From: Luteimonas sp. 9C
GTDB lineage: Bacteria; Pseudomonadota; Gammaproteobacteria; Xanthomonadales; Xanthomonadaceae
Direction of reading: 5' to 3'
NCBI RefSeq assembly: GCF_902506295.1
Contig: NZ_LR733313.1
Coordinates: 248,001-312,000, forward strand
DNA length: 64,000 nucleotides
This document shows, piece by piece, positions 51,342 through 61,848 of this stretch. A program made the position numbers and the translations under genes. The first letter of the stretch is position 1. The number at the start of each line of letters is the position of its first letter. The notes beneath the pieces are model-generated. The model did not search any database, was not told where the DNA came from, and saw only the letters and a list, made by a program, of their open reading frames with translations.

Positions 51342-53918
51342 ATGACGCACCCATCGGGCTCGGGTACCACCGCACTGCTGGAGCGCCAGGCGCAAGCGCT
51401 GGCGCTGCCCGACGCGCTCTCCCTGGCCGCGGACGATTCCGACCTGCCGGCCGACGTACGCGCCCTGCTCGCCCGGGCACGCGATGCGCTGGCGGCGACG
51501 CGCGCAGAGGCCGACGCCGCGGCGTTGCGGTATCACGCCCTGTTCGACGCCGTGCCCGACCCGGTCAGCATCCTCGACGCGGGGGGCATCGTGCTCGACC
51601 TCAACCGCGCCGGCGAGCAGGCCTACGGCCGGCCGCGCACGGACATCGTCGGCCAGCCGATCGAGGTGCTGAATCCGGATCTCCCGCGCGACCATCTCGC
51701 CCCGGTCTGGGACGCGGTCAACCGCGGCCGCACCTACGTCATCGAAGTCACCAACATGCGCGGCGACGGCTCGCGCTTCCCGGTCGAGGTACACACCGCA
51801 GGCTTCGAACACGACGGCCAGCCCTGCCTCGTCGCGGTGGCACGCGATCTGAGCGAGCGCCGCGAGGCCGAGGTGCGCTATCGCGAACTGATGGACGTCA
51901 TGGACCGGGGCATCGCGATCCACGACGTCGCCGGCCGCTTCGTCTACGGCAATCCGGCGGCCCTGCGCCTGCTCGGCATCCGCCAGGGCACCTCGCTCGG
52001 CGACACGTCCAACCTCGGTGACTGGGTCGCGATCGGGCCCGACGGCAACGAGATGCCGTGGGATGCGCTGCCGCCGGTGCGGGCGCTGCGCGACGGCCGC
52101 ATCGTCGAGAGCACGCTGGTGGGTCTCTACCACCGCATGCGCCGCGAGCTGTACTGGCTGACGGTCACCGCGGTGCCGCAATACCCGCCGGGCGGTGATC
52201 GGCCGCACCAGGTGCTGTCGCTGTTCTCCGACGTCAGTGCGCTCAAGCGCGACAGCGCGATGTTCGACCGGGTGCAGGCGCTGGCGCACATCGGGGGCTG
52301 GGAACTCGACTGCGCCACCGACCGGCTGTACCTGACCGCCGAGGCGGCGCAGATCCTCGATCGCGCACAGCCTCCCGCGACGATGGAAGCGCTGGTCGCG
52401 CTGCTGCTGCCGGCCGACCGCGGCCGGTTGCGCGACGCGCTCGGCGCGGCCCTGCTCGACGCGGCCGGCTTCGATCTCGAACTGCAGGGCGTGCGCAGCG
52501 ACGGCAGCACGTTCTGGGTGCGCGCGATCGGCGGCCCGCGCCAGGGCGATCCAGCGACCTCCCGGCTGACCGGCACGCTGCAGGACATCGCCCGCGACAA
52601 GCACGACGAGGCGATCCTGCGGGCGCAGGCGCGCACCGATCCGCTGACCGGCCTGCTCAACCGCGATGCGATCCTGTGCGAGCTGGAAGCGCGGATGGCC
52701 GACCCCGCCCGTGCGGGCGTGGCCGTGCTGTACATCGATCTCGACCGGTTCAAGTTCGTCAACGACGCCCTGGGGCACGGCGCCGGCGACGAACTGCTGA
52801 TCGCGGCCGCGCATCGCATCCGCCAGGCCGTCGGAGCGGCGGGCCACATTGCGCGCTTCGGCGGCGACGAGTTCCTGGTGATCTGCGATGCCGGCGCCGG
52901 CGCCAGCCATGCCGAACGGGTGGCGAATGCCATCCTCGACGGATTCGGCGACGGGTTCCGCTTCGACAAGGAGGAGTTCTCGATCACCGCCAGCATCGGG
53001 ATCGCGCGTGCACCCGAGGACGGCGACCGGCCGCAGACGCTGATCCAGAACGCCGACGCCGCGATGTACGAGAGCAAGCGGCGCATCCGCAACGGCTGGC
53101 AGCTGTTCACCCCGGCGCTGGCGCAGAGCCAGCAGGACCGGCTGCGGGTGGAGACGCACCTGCGCCGCGCGATCGACAACGACGAGTTCCATCTCGTCTA
53201 CCAGCCGCAGGTCGACCTGCGCAGCCGGCGCGTGATCGCCGCCGAAGCGCTGATCCGCTGGCGCAACCGGCAACTGGGCGAGATGCGGCCCGATCATTTC
53301 ATCGACCATGCCGAGAGCACCGGCGACATCGTCCGTATCGGCGCCTGGGTGTTGCGCGAGGCCTGCCGCCAGACCGCGGCATGGCGCGATGCCGGGCTGG
53401 GCATCGTGCGCGTGGCGGTGAACGTGTCCTACCGGCAGTTCCTCGGCGACGAACTCGCCGCCAACGTCCGCGCCGTGCTCGCCGAGTTCGCCTTGCCGGG
53501 CAGCGCACTGGAACTCGAATTCACCGAACGGGTGCTGATCGAGGACGCCCCCGACACCGTGCGCACGTTCGCCGCGCTGCGCGACATGGGCGTGCTGCTG
53601 AGCATCGACGATTTCGGCGAGGGCTACAGCGGCCTGAACTATCTACGGCGGCTCCCGATCCACGGGCTCAAGCTCAGCCAGCTGTTCGTCGGCGGCGTGC
53701 CCGGCGACCGCTCCGACGTCGCCGTCTGCCAGGCCGTCGCTGGCATCGCCCGGAGTCTGGGCCTGGGGCTGGTGGCCGAAGGCGTGGAGTCGGAAGCGCA
53801 GCGGCGGTTCCTGCTGGATCTGGGAGTGCCGGTCGGCCAGGGCTTCCTGTTCGCGCCGGGCCTGTCGCCCGACGAATTCGCGCGACACCTGCAGGGCGGG
53901 CCGGGCCCAACGGTCTGA
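51342..53918 (+). CDS. Triple-PAS GGDEF-EAL c-di-GMP protein
   Basis: About 858 residues. PAS segments near 60-175 (LFDAVPDPVSILDAGGIVLD), 180-305 (LMDVMDRGIAIHDVAG) and 305-425 (ALAHIGGWELDCATDRLY). GGDEF domain near 430-590: intact GGDEF in ARFGGDEFLVI, without an obvious RxxD inhibitory site five residues before it. EAL domain near 600-850: AAEALIRWRN, LELEFTERVLI, SIDDFGEGYSGLNYL and LKLSQLFVGG, the latter in place of the usual L-K-I-D-x-x-F-V. Both synthase and phosphodiesterase activities are possible. No membrane segment. Confidence 0.9.
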   Translation: MTHPSGSGTTALLERQAQALALPDALSLAADDSDLPADVRALLARARDALAATRAEADAAALRYHALFDAVPDPVSILDAGGIVLDLNRAGEQAYGRPRTDIVGQPIEVLNPDLPRDHLAPVWDAVNRGRTYVIEVTNMRGDGSRFPVEVHTAGFEHDGQPCLVAVARDLSERREAEVRYRELMDVMDRGIAIHDVAGRFVYGNPAALRLLGIRQGTSLGDTSNLGDWVAIGPDGNEMPWDALPPVRALRDGRIVESTLVGLYHRMRRELYWLTVTAVPQYPPGGDRPHQVLSLFSDVSALKRDSAMFDRVQALAHIGGWELDCATDRLYLTAEAAQILDRAQPPATMEALVALLLPADRGRLRDALGAALLDAAGFDLELQGVRSDGSTFWVRAIGGPRQGDPATSRLTGTLQDIARDKHDEAILRAQARTDPLTGLLNRDAILCELEARMADPARAGVAVLYIDLDRFKFVNDALGHGAGDELLIAAAHRIRQAVGAAGHIARFGGDEFLVICDAGAGASHAERVANAILDGFGDGFRFDKEEFSITASIGIARAPEDGDRPQTLIQNADAAMYESKRRIRNGWQLFTPALAQSQQDRLRVETHLRRAIDNDEFHLVYQPQVDLRSRRVIAAEALIRWRNRQLGEMRPDHFIDHAESTGDIVRIGAWVLREACRQTAAWRDAGLGIVRVAVNVSYRQFLGDELAANVRAVLAEFALPGSALELEFTERVLIEDAPDTVRTFAALRDMGVLLSIDDFGEGYSGLNYLRRLPIHGLKLSQLFVGGVPGDRSDVAVCQAVAGIARSLGLGLVAEGVESEAQRRFLLDLGVPVGQGFLFAPGLSPDEFARHLQGGPGPTV

Positions 53919-53982
53919 ACGCGCGCGCCGGCGCGCGGGGCCGGCCGGTTAAACTGCGGGTTTTCCGTCCAAGGATCCGCAC

Positions 53983-54753
53983 ATGACGCCCGATTCCGTC
54001 CGCGCCCTCATCACCGGTGGTGTTTCCGGCCTCGGCCTCGCCGTCGCCCGCCACCTCGTCGCCGGCGGCGGCAAGGTCGCGCTGTTCGACGTCAACGACG
54101 ACAAGGGCGCCGAAGCGGTGGCCGCGCTCGGCGAGACCAATGCGCGCTATCTGCGCACCGATGTCACCGACGAAGCGGGCGTGGTCGCGAACGTCGACGC
54201 CGCGCGTGAATTCCTCGGCGGGCTCAACGTCGCCGTGAACTGCGCCGGCATCCTCGGCGCCGGCCGCGTGCTGGGCCGCGAGGCGCCGATGCCGCTGGAG
54301 ACCTTCAGCCGCACGGTGATGGTGAACCTCGTCGGCAGCTTCAACGTGGCCAAGGCCGCAGCGGCCGCCATGCAGGGCAACGCGCCCGGCGAAGACGGCG
54401 AGCGCGGCGTGATCGTCAATACCGCGTCGGTGGCGGCGTATGACGGCCAGATCGGCCAGGCCGCGTATTCGGCGTCCAAGGGCGGTGTGGTCGGCATGAC
54501 CCTGCCGATGGCGCGCGAACTCGCGCGTTTCGGCATTCGCGTCAATACGATCGCGCCGGGCATCTTCTGGACGCCGATGGTCGATGGCATGCCGGACGAG
54601 GTGCAGCAGTCGCTGTCGGCTTCGATTCCGTTCCCGTCGCGTCTGGGCCGTCCCGATGAATTCGCCGATCTCGTCGCCTACATCGTCGGCAACCGCTACA
54701 TCAACGGCGAGACCATCCGTCTCGACGGTGCGGTGCGTCTCGCGCCGAAGTGA
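53983..54753 (+). CDS. SDR oxidoreductase, 3-hydroxyacyl-CoA dehydrogenase-like
   Basis: About 256 residues. Rossmann motif ALITGGVSGLGLAVARHL with an aspartate-based NAD preference (LFDVNDDKG), NAG motif VNCAGILGAG, and catalytic Ser-Tyr-Lys in NTASVAAYDGQIGQAAYSASKG. The C-terminal NRYINGETIRLDGAVRLAP fits type-2 3-hydroxyacyl-CoA dehydrogenases (HSD17B10-like), which act in fatty acid or isoleucine catabolism. Its stop overlaps the next start (TGATG), forming an operon. Confidence 0.9.
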   Translation: MTPDSVRALITGGVSGLGLAVARHLVAGGGKVALFDVNDDKGAEAVAALGETNARYLRTDVTDEAGVVANVDAAREFLGGLNVAVNCAGILGAGRVLGREAPMPLETFSRTVMVNLVGSFNVAKAAAAAMQGNAPGEDGERGVIVNTASVAAYDGQIGQAAYSASKGGVVGMTLPMARELARFGIRVNTIAPGIFWTPMVDGMPDEVQQSLSASIPFPSRLGRPDEFADLVAYIVGNRYINGETIRLDGAVRLAPK

Positions 54754-55334
54754 TGCGTCGCGCCGTTTCCACGTCGGTGATCGCCTGCACGCTGGCTGCA
54801 CTGCTGTGCGGCCCGCACGCGCTCGCGCGTGAAACGGCGCCCACCGCGCTCGCCCGCGCGCTCGCGCCGGCGGGCTACACCGCGGTGCCGATGACGCGAC
54901 ACGGCGATGCGCATCTGACGGTGTCGGTGCGCATCAATGACGTCGCCGGCACCTTCATTCTCGACACCGGCGCCGGCCGCACGGTCATCGATCGCGCCGC
55001 GCAATCGCGCTTCGACCAGGGGCGGGCGACGCGTGCGGGAGGCCGGGCGACCGGCGCCGGTGGCAGCGGCATGGCCATCCGCGCCCTGCCCGGCAACCGC
55101 CTGCGCATCGGCGATTACCGCGACGATGCGTTCACCGTGCATTTCCTCGCGCTCGACCACGTCAACGCGGCGTTCTCGCAACGCGGCGAAGCGCCGGTCG
55201 ACGGCGTGATCGGCGCCGACATCCTCGAACGCGGCGGCGCCGTGATCGACTATCCCAACCTGCGGCTCTATCTCCGCACTCCGGCTGCCGCGCAACCGGC
55301 AGCGTCCTCACCATCGAGCAACGAACAACGATGA
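54753..55334 (+). CDS. Retropepsin-like aspartic protease family protein, secreted
   Basis: About 193 residues. Signal peptide ([17 protein letters not shown]). The retropepsin core has the catalytic motif [16 protein letters not shown], and [19 protein letters not shown] supplies the typical second part of the fold (clan AA aspartic proteases such as TIGR02281). It may act as a dimer in the periplasm, but many members have no shown activity. ATG 54753 overlaps the SDR stop by one base; its own stop overlaps the yeiP start by four bases. Confidence 0.85.
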   Translation: MRRAVSTSVIACTLAALLCGPHALARETAPTALARALAPAGYTAVPMTRHGDAHLTVSVRINDVAGTFILDTGAGRTVIDRAAQSRFDQGRATRAGGRATGAGGSGMAIRALPGNRLRIGDYRDDAFTVHFLALDHVNAAFSQRGEAPVDGVIGADILERGGAVIDYPNLRLYLRTPAAAQPAASSPSSNEQR

Positions 55335-55897
55335 AAGCCTACGACGTCAAGAAAGGAAACGTGATCGAGCACAACGGCACCGTCTACCAGGTGCGTGACA
55401 TCGAGCGCAGCGCGCCGCAGGGTCGCGGCGGCGGGCTCAAGATGCGCTTCACGCTCTACAGCGTGCCGGGCGGCAACAAGTTCGACCTCAACATCGGCGG
55501 CGACGACGATCTGAAGGAAGTCGAGCTGCAGCGCCGGCAGGCGACGTTCTCGTACAAGGACGGCGAGGCGTTCGTGTTCATGGATGACGAGGACTACACG
55601 CCCTACACCCTGGACGCCGACGTGGTGGGCGAGGCCAGCGGTTACATCACCGACGCGCTGTCGGGCTGCTACGTGCAGATCATCGACGAACAGCCCGTCG
55701 GCCTGCAGCTGCCGCCCAGCGTGGTGCTGGAAGTGATCGAGACGCCGCCCGAGCTCAAGGGTGGAACCGCGACCAAGCGTCCGAAACCGGCCAGGCTCAA
55801 CACCGGCATCGAGATCCAGGTGCCGGAGTACATCAGCAACGGCGAGCGGATTCTGGTCAGCACCAGTACCGGCGAGTTCGGCGGTCGCGCGGACTGA
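55331..55897 (+). CDS. yeiP: Elongation factor P-like protein YeiP/EfpL
   Basis: About 188 residues following E. coli Yei[41 protein letters not shown] at the tip loop (E. coli has SPTARGAATLYKMRF), [27 protein letters not shown] and the C-terminal [19 protein letters not shown] region. EF-P-like factors relieve ribosome stalling; in EfpL an unmodified arginine of the loop is thought to do this, consistent with Arg in PQGRGGG here. ATG 55331 overlaps the previous stop. Operon with the SDR and retropepsin genes. Confidence 0.93.
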   Translation: MKAYDVKKGNVIEHNGTVYQVRDIERSAPQGRGGGLKMRFTLYSVPGGNKFDLNIGGDDDLKEVELQRRQATFSYKDGEAFVFMDDEDYTPYTLDADVVGEASGYITDALSGCYVQIIDEQPVGLQLPPSVVLEVIETPPELKGGTATKRPKPARLNTGIEIQVPEYISNGERILVSTSTGEFGGRAD

Positions 55898-56013
55898 AGA
55901 CGCGCTGCGGCGGCGCGCTGCAGAGACAGCGCGCCGTTGTTCCGCGAACGACGCGCGTGCGCGTGGCTGTTTGCGAGCGCGACCCAACCCTGCAAACGGC
56001 ATGATGCGCCTTC

Positions 56014-56044
56014 GTAGGATGGGTAGAGCGCAGCGAAACCCATC
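56014..56044. repeat. Dispersed GGATGGGT...ACCCATC repeat
   Basis: GTAGGATGGGTAGAGCGCAG...AACCCATC: GATGGGT pairs with ACCCATC around an AGAGCGCAGCGAA centre. Repeats of this type occur between genes of many gamma-proteobacteria. It lies between two convergent genes and may also act as a terminator hairpin. Confidence 0.65.
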
Positions 56045-56053
56045 GCCGATCGC

Positions 56054-57868
56054 TCAGTCCAGCTGCAGCCCACCGGCCTCCCGATGCAGCGCGCGCAATC
56101 GCGCACCCAGCGCATCCACATTCCGGTCCAGCGCCACAATCCGTGTCCGTGCCTCAGGCGCCAACGCCACGCGCGCTTCATCCTCGAGCCGTCCACGCAG
56201 TCCCCGCAGCCCTTGCGCACGCGCTTCCACGTCTTCCTGCAGCGACTCGCGTTCCGCCGCCTGCGGCAAGCCGTAGCCCTCGGTCAGCAACTGCGCCGGC
56301 CGACTGAGGCTGTCGCCTGCCGCCAGCAATGCGCGCAGGGTCGCGGCGGCCGGCGCCGCTCCCGCCGCGTGCCGCGGATCGAGCAGCTGGCGCTTGAGCA
56401 CATCACGCAGCCGAAGTGCTTCCCGTCGCCGCGCCGCATGTTCGAGCACCAGCAATGCCGCGCCGTCGCGCAGCTGCGCGTCCGCGAGCCAGGGCGCGCG
56501 CGCATCCGGCGGCAGGTCCAGCCAGTCGTCCACACGCGAGGCCGGCAACGGCTGCGCCGCGCGCGCGATATCGAGCAGCGCCTGGTATTCCGCATCCGCG
56601 GACGGGAAGTAGAACCCCGCCCGCACGGCGTCCTCGCGGCCGAGCACCGCCGGATCCGCATCGCCACTGCGTACGAGTTTCCGCAGCAGTCCGGTCGGCG
56701 TGATGCTGCGCAGCCGCGCGTCGCGCAGTCTCGGTACACCGGTCTGCAGCAGCTTCCAGGTCTCCACCGCGCAGTTGTTGCCGACGAAGTAGTAGCGGCC
56801 GTCGTAGCTCCAGTGCAGGGTCGCGGCCTGGGTCAGCAGTGCGTCGATCTCGCCGGTCGACAGCTGCAGCGGAATCGACTGCAGGCCGCGCAGTTCGATC
56901 CGCGTGTACTCGTCGATGACCTGGTCGAACGGCAGCACGAACAGGCGCGAGGGATAGCGGCCGGTCAATCCGCGCAGGCTGGAGATCTGCACATCGTCGA
57001 CGAAGGCGCGGAACGACAGCACGCGATGGTGGGCGAGATCGAGGCGGCAATCCGGCCCCGGCGCGCGCCCGGGCGCGCAGACCACCAGCCGCAGCATGCT
57101 GTGGCCCCAGCGGCTCATCGGCCGCGCGTTGCCCTCGGCGAGCAGGTAATCGACGGCGTACACGCGCGCCGGATCCAGCGCGAGCAGCGGTGCGGCATCG
57201 GCGCCGGGTTCGGCCTCCACGAACGGCAGCGTCGGCGCGCACTTTGCCTGCGGCGGCGCCCAGTCGAAGTGCGCGGCGAAGTACGCATGGAGCGCGGGGC
57301 GCCTGCAGGCGTACTCGGCGTCGAGCAGGAAGTGTTCGAGATTGACCGCGACGAACTCGGCGGGCGACGTGCGCTCGTATGGGTCCGGGCTGCGATCGCG
57401 CATCGCGCTGTCGCGCACGCGCATACCGAAACGCAACGGCCGCTGCGGCCAGCCGGCGAGATCGAGCAACCGTGGATCGCGTGACAGCCCGCCATCGGAC
57501 GAGCGATCGTAGCGATGGGCGAATTCGTGCAGCAATGCGGACCGTAACGGCTCCGTCGCCGCGTCGTCTTTCAGCAGCGCACGTTGCAGACGCAAATGAG
57601 GGCCGAACGTGCGGCCGTGCACGGCGTCGGGCAGGTCGTCACGCCAGTCGATGACGACATCGAGTTCCGGCGCGTCACGCCAGTTCGGTGGCAATCGCGC
57701 CTGTGCGTCGGTGATCGCGGCATCGGCACGCGCCGACTCGGTGGCCGTCAGCGGCGCACCGCCTGCCTGTTGTGCAACCGACCAGCCCGCCGCCGACGCG
57801 ATCGGCGCCAGCAGCAAGGCGACAACGGACAGGGCGGCGCGCACTTGCACACGCGCCTGCCGGATCAA
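56054..57868 (-). CDS. DUF4105 protein with HExxH-type N-terminal domain
   Basis: About 604 residues. Signal-like N-terminus (LSVVALLLAPIASAAGW). An N-terminal region has RSALLHEFAHRYDRSSD, with the zinc metallopeptidase pattern H-E-F-A-H. The DUF4105 core follows: RWGHSMLRLVVC, DCRLDLAHHRVLSFRAFVDD, YPSRLFVLPFDQVIDEYT and YDGRYYFVGNNCAVETWKLL. Possibly an envelope protein; enzymatic activity unproven. The start is TTG 57868, sharing bases with the upstream stop (TTGA); GTG 57850 is an alternative that keeps the signal peptide. Confidence 0.8.
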   Translation of the reverse strand: MIRQARVQVRAALSVVALLLAPIASAAGWSVAQQAGGAPLTATESARADAAITDAQARLPPNWRDAPELDVVIDWRDDLPDAVHGRTFGPHLRLQRALLKDDAATEPLRSALLHEFAHRYDRSSDGGLSRDPRLLDLAGWPQRPLRFGMRVRDSAMRDRSPDPYERTSPAEFVAVNLEHFLLDAEYACRRPALHAYFAAHFDWAPPQAKCAPTLPFVEAEPGADAAPLLALDPARVYAVDYLLAEGNARPMSRWGHSMLRLVVCAPGRAPGPDCRLDLAHHRVLSFRAFVDDVQISSLRGLTGRYPSRLFVLPFDQVIDEYTRIELRGLQSIPLQLSTGEIDALLTQAATLHWSYDGRYYFVGNNCAVETWKLLQTGVPRLRDARLRSITPTGLLRKLVRSGDADPAVLGREDAVRAGFYFPSADAEYQALLDIARAAQPLPASRVDDWLDLPPDARAPWLADAQLRDGAALLVLEHAARRREALRLRDVLKRQLLDPRHAAGAAPAAATLRALLAAGDSLSRPAQLLTEGYGLPQAAERESLQEDVEARAQGLRGLRGRLEDEARVALAPEARTRIVALDRNVDALGARLRALHREAGGLQLD

Positions 57869-58167
57869 CGCGCCAGGATCGCCTGGGCGAGTGCGAGATC
57901 GGACGCGTCACGCGCGGCACTCTGCGTTTCGCGCAGATGACGCATCGCCGCTTCCAGTCGCGCGCCACGGATCCGGCCGTCGCTGGCGACGAAGCCGGCG
58001 GCGTCCTCGCGCGCCTGTGCGATCACCTTGTCGTCGCCGGACGTGCTGCCCGACGAGGCCGACGAGCCACCGGACGAAGCGCCCGCGCTGGTACCAGCGA
58101 AACTGCCGGCGAAGGCCGACGCGGACAGGCCGGTCAGCAGAAGAACGAGTGCGGTACGGACCACCAT
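57865..58167 (-). CDS. DUF2388 family secreted protein
   Basis: About 100 residues. Signal peptide (VLLLTGLSASAFA), Ser/Gly-rich linker, then the conserved part SGDDKVIAQAREDAAGFVAS followed by DGRIRGARLEAAMRHLR and SDLALAQAILA, matching the DUF2388 family known from Pseudomonas. Function unknown. ATG 58167 has GGAG nine bases upstream; ATG 58176 would have none. Overlaps the DUF4105 start. Confidence 0.82.
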   Translation of the reverse strand: MVVRTALVLLLTGLSASAFAGSFAGTSAGASSGGSSASSGSTSGDDKVIAQAREDAAGFVASDGRIRGARLEAAMRHLRETQSAARDASDLALAQAILAR

Positions 58168-58241
58168 GCGGGGCATCTCCGGAGCGGGAACGACAGCCGA
58201 CACTCTAGCGTCGGTGTATTGCAGCGGCCTGAACCGCTCGC

Positions 58242-59627
58242 TCAATCGAACAGCTTGCCGGGATTGAGGATGCCGGCCGGATCCAGCGCATGGCGGATGC
58301 CGCGCATCACCGCGATCTCCGCCGCGCTGCGCGTCGAGTCCAGATAGGGTTTCTTGACCAGACCGATGCCGTGCTCGGCCGAGATACTGCCGCCGTGTTC
58401 GGCCAGCGTCGCCGCCAACAGCTTGGTCACGCGCTCGCATTCGACGACGAAATCGGCGTTCGCCATGTCGGCCGGCTTGAGCACGTTGATGTGCAGGTTG
58501 CCGTCGCCGATGTGACCGAACCAGACCACGTCGAACTGCGGATATTCGGCGCGCAGCAGCGCCTGGGTGCGGGCGAGGAACGCCGGCATCGCCGAGATGC
58601 GCACCGAGACGTCGTTCTTGTAGGGCACGTGCGGGGCGAGACTTTCGGTGATGCCCTCGCGCAGGCGCCACAGTGCGACGGCCTGGCTGTCGCCATGGCT
58701 GATCACGCCGTCCTCGACCAAGCCCTGCTCCATGCAGTACTCGAAGGCCGACAGCACCTGCACCTCGCCGGCCTCGCCTTCGCAGGCGAACTCGGCCACC
58801 ACGTAATACGGATACACCGCCTCGAACGGCGGCTGCGCGCCGTGCGCGACCACGTGGTGCAGCGCGCGATCGGTGAAGAACTCGAACGCTTCCAGCGGCA
58901 GCCGCGCGCGCAGGGCCTTGAAGACTTCCATCAGCACCTCGAACGACGGCAGCGCGAGCAGCATCACCCGGGTCTCCGGCGGCGGCGCGGCCAGCCGCAG
59001 CGTCGCCTCGACGATGACACCGAGCGTGCCTTCCGACGCGACGACCAGGTGCCGCAGGTCGTAACCGCTGGAGTTCTTGACCAGGCCGCGATTGAGATCC
59101 AGCAGTTCGCCGGTCGCGGTGACCAGCTTGACGCCGGCCACCCACTCGCGCGTATTGCCGTAGCGCACCACGCGGATACCGCCGGCGTTGGTCGCGATGT
59201 TGCCGCCGATCGAACACGAGCCGCGCGCGGCGAAATCCACCGGGTACTGCAGATCGTGCGTCCGCGCCGCCTCCTGCACGGCTTCCAGCGCGATGCCGGC
59301 CTCGACGGTCAGCAGCCGGTCGGCCGCATCGAAGCCGAGCACTTTGTGCATGCGCTGCAGGCTCAGCACGAGTTCGCCGTTCGCCGCGACCGCGCCGCCC
59401 GACAGGCCGGTGCGTCCGCCCGACGGCACCACGGCCACGCCCTGCGCATGCGCCCAGCGCATCGTCGCCTGCACTTCTTCGACGTTGGCCGGCAGCGCGA
59501 TCGCCATCGGCGCGGGCGTCCAGCGCCGGGTCCAGTCGACGCCGTAATGCGCGAGATCCGCAGGCTCGGTCAGCAGCCGCAAGGTCGGCACGGCGGCCTG
59601 GAGACTGGAGATGCGGGAATCGGACAT
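58242..59627 (-). CDS. FAD-binding oxidoreductase, D-2-hydroxyglutarate dehydrogenase-like
   Basis: About 461 residues of the FAD-linked oxidase (lactate/2-hydroxyglutarate dehydrogenase) family. The FAD-binding part has VVPSGGRTGLSGGAVA, GSCSIGGNIATNAGGIRVV and NSSGYDLRHLVVASEG. The C-terminal cap has WFGHIGDGNLHINVLKP (metal-binding His) and HGGSISAEHGIGLVKKPYL. It would oxidise D-2-hydroxyglutarate to 2-oxoglutarate, passing electrons to the respiratory chain. It is divergent from serA, whose side reaction makes 2-hydroxyglutarate. Start ATG 59627. Confidence 0.9.
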   Translation of the reverse strand: MSDSRISSLQAAVPTLRLLTEPADLAHYGVDWTRRWTPAPMAIALPANVEEVQATMRWAHAQGVAVVPSGGRTGLSGGAVAANGELVLSLQRMHKVLGFDAADRLLTVEAGIALEAVQEAARTHDLQYPVDFAARGSCSIGGNIATNAGGIRVVRYGNTREWVAGVKLVTATGELLDLNRGLVKNSSGYDLRHLVVASEGTLGVIVEATLRLAAPPPETRVMLLALPSFEVLMEVFKALRARLPLEAFEFFTDRALHHVVAHGAQPPFEAVYPYYVVAEFACEGEAGEVQVLSAFEYCMEQGLVEDGVISHGDSQAVALWRLREGITESLAPHVPYKNDVSVRISAMPAFLARTQALLRAEYPQFDVVWFGHIGDGNLHINVLKPADMANADFVVECERVTKLLAATLAEHGGSISAEHGIGLVKKPYLDSTRSAAEIAVMRGIRHALDPAGILNPGKLFD

Positions 59628-59758
59628 CGTGGGGCGCCGGAACGAACGGGCCGCCAGCGTGCCAGCGTGCCCGGGACGCGTCCAGCGCTGCGGCGCAACA
59701 CGTCCGTCGCGATTCTGGCACCATGGCCCGCGCTGTCCCCCACGCGCGAATCCCATCG

Positions 59759-60991
<1,233 letters not shown>

Positions 60992-61054
60992 TCGAGGGCC
61001 GATGCGCGTGCGGCCGGGTCTTGCCGCGCACCGCCGATCCTGCGGACGCGACGC

Positions 61055-61651
61055 TCAGCCCGCCGGTACGTCCCGCCAGCGGCGTGCCATGCGCCGCAGC
61101 GACGCATCGTAGGCCGCACCTTCGGCGACCTCGTCCAGCGGCACCCAGGCCAGCGCGTGGGATTCCTCGCTGACGGCGAACGTCTCGTCTTGGCCCGCCC
61201 GCGCCACGTAGCGCACGTCGTAATGCCAGTGACCCGGCACGCTCTTGTGCTCGGGGATCCAGTGCCGGTCGAGATCGAAGATGTACGGCGCCACCGTCAC
61301 GCCCACCAGTCCGGTTTCCTCTTCGGTTTCGCGCAGCGCCACGCGCGCGAGGTCGCGGTCGCCGTCCGCGTGGCCGCCGGGCTGCAGCCACATGCCGAGC
61401 TTGCGGTGATGGGTCAGCAGCGTCCGCACGCCGTCGCCGCTGACCACCAGCGCCGACGCCGTGAAGTGGCCGGCCAGCCGTGCGCGCTGGAACGGATCCT
61501 CGGCATCGCCGAGCAGATCGACGAATTCGCAGGCCAGCGTCTGTTGCGCCGGATGCCGTACGCCGAACGCGACGAATGCGCGGGCCAGCGTCTGCAGTGC
61601 GGCGGGCGTGCCGGCGAGGTGTTCGGCGTCGTGCGCGACGGAATGCGACAT
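61055..61651 (-). CDS. Nudix hydrolase with altered Nudix box
   Basis: About 198 residues. The Nudix motif is WLQPGGHADGDRDLARVALR followed by ETEEETGLVG. The catalytic RETEEE glutamates are intact, but the residue where the canonical box (Gx5Ex7REUxEExGU) has its first Glu is Arg here. HFTASALVVSGDGVRTLLTHH starts the fold, and HALAWVPLDEV ends it. Expected to cleave a nucleoside diphosphate-linked substrate; unknown. ATG 61651 is chosen; the open frame upstream is shadow. Converges with serA. Confidence 0.85.
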   Translation of the reverse strand: MSHSVAHDAEHLAGTPAALQTLARAFVAFGVRHPAQQTLACEFVDLLGDAEDPFQRARLAGHFTASALVVSGDGVRTLLTHHRKLGMWLQPGGHADGDRDLARVALRETEEETGLVGVTVAPYIFDLDRHWIPEHKSVPGHWHYDVRYVARAGQDETFAVSEESHALAWVPLDEVAEGAAYDASLRRMARRWRDVPAG

Positions 61652-61848
61652 CGGAAAATTTGCTGCAACGCGGCGTGACGGGAGCCGCAGCATCGGCGTT
61701 CGCACGCGTGCGCACAAGCGGCGATTGCGTTGCTTGTGCCGGAACGCAGCGTTTGGCATGGTACGGCGATTGCCGCGTGGCCGCGGGGACTCGACGGCAC
61801 GTCCGTCAGCCAGCGCGGACCGCACCGAACGACCAACCGGGGACACCG

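Noticed and set aside
50808..53309. Open frame upstream of feoB making a 1452-codon reading frame.
   Set aside because: It is antisense to the PAS-GGDEF-EAL gene and Arg/His-rich; the feoA overlap fixes the true feoB start at 50807.
53299..53508. Minus-strand Arg-rich frame inside the GGDEF-EAL gene.
   Set aside because: Chance frame without codon bias or start signal.
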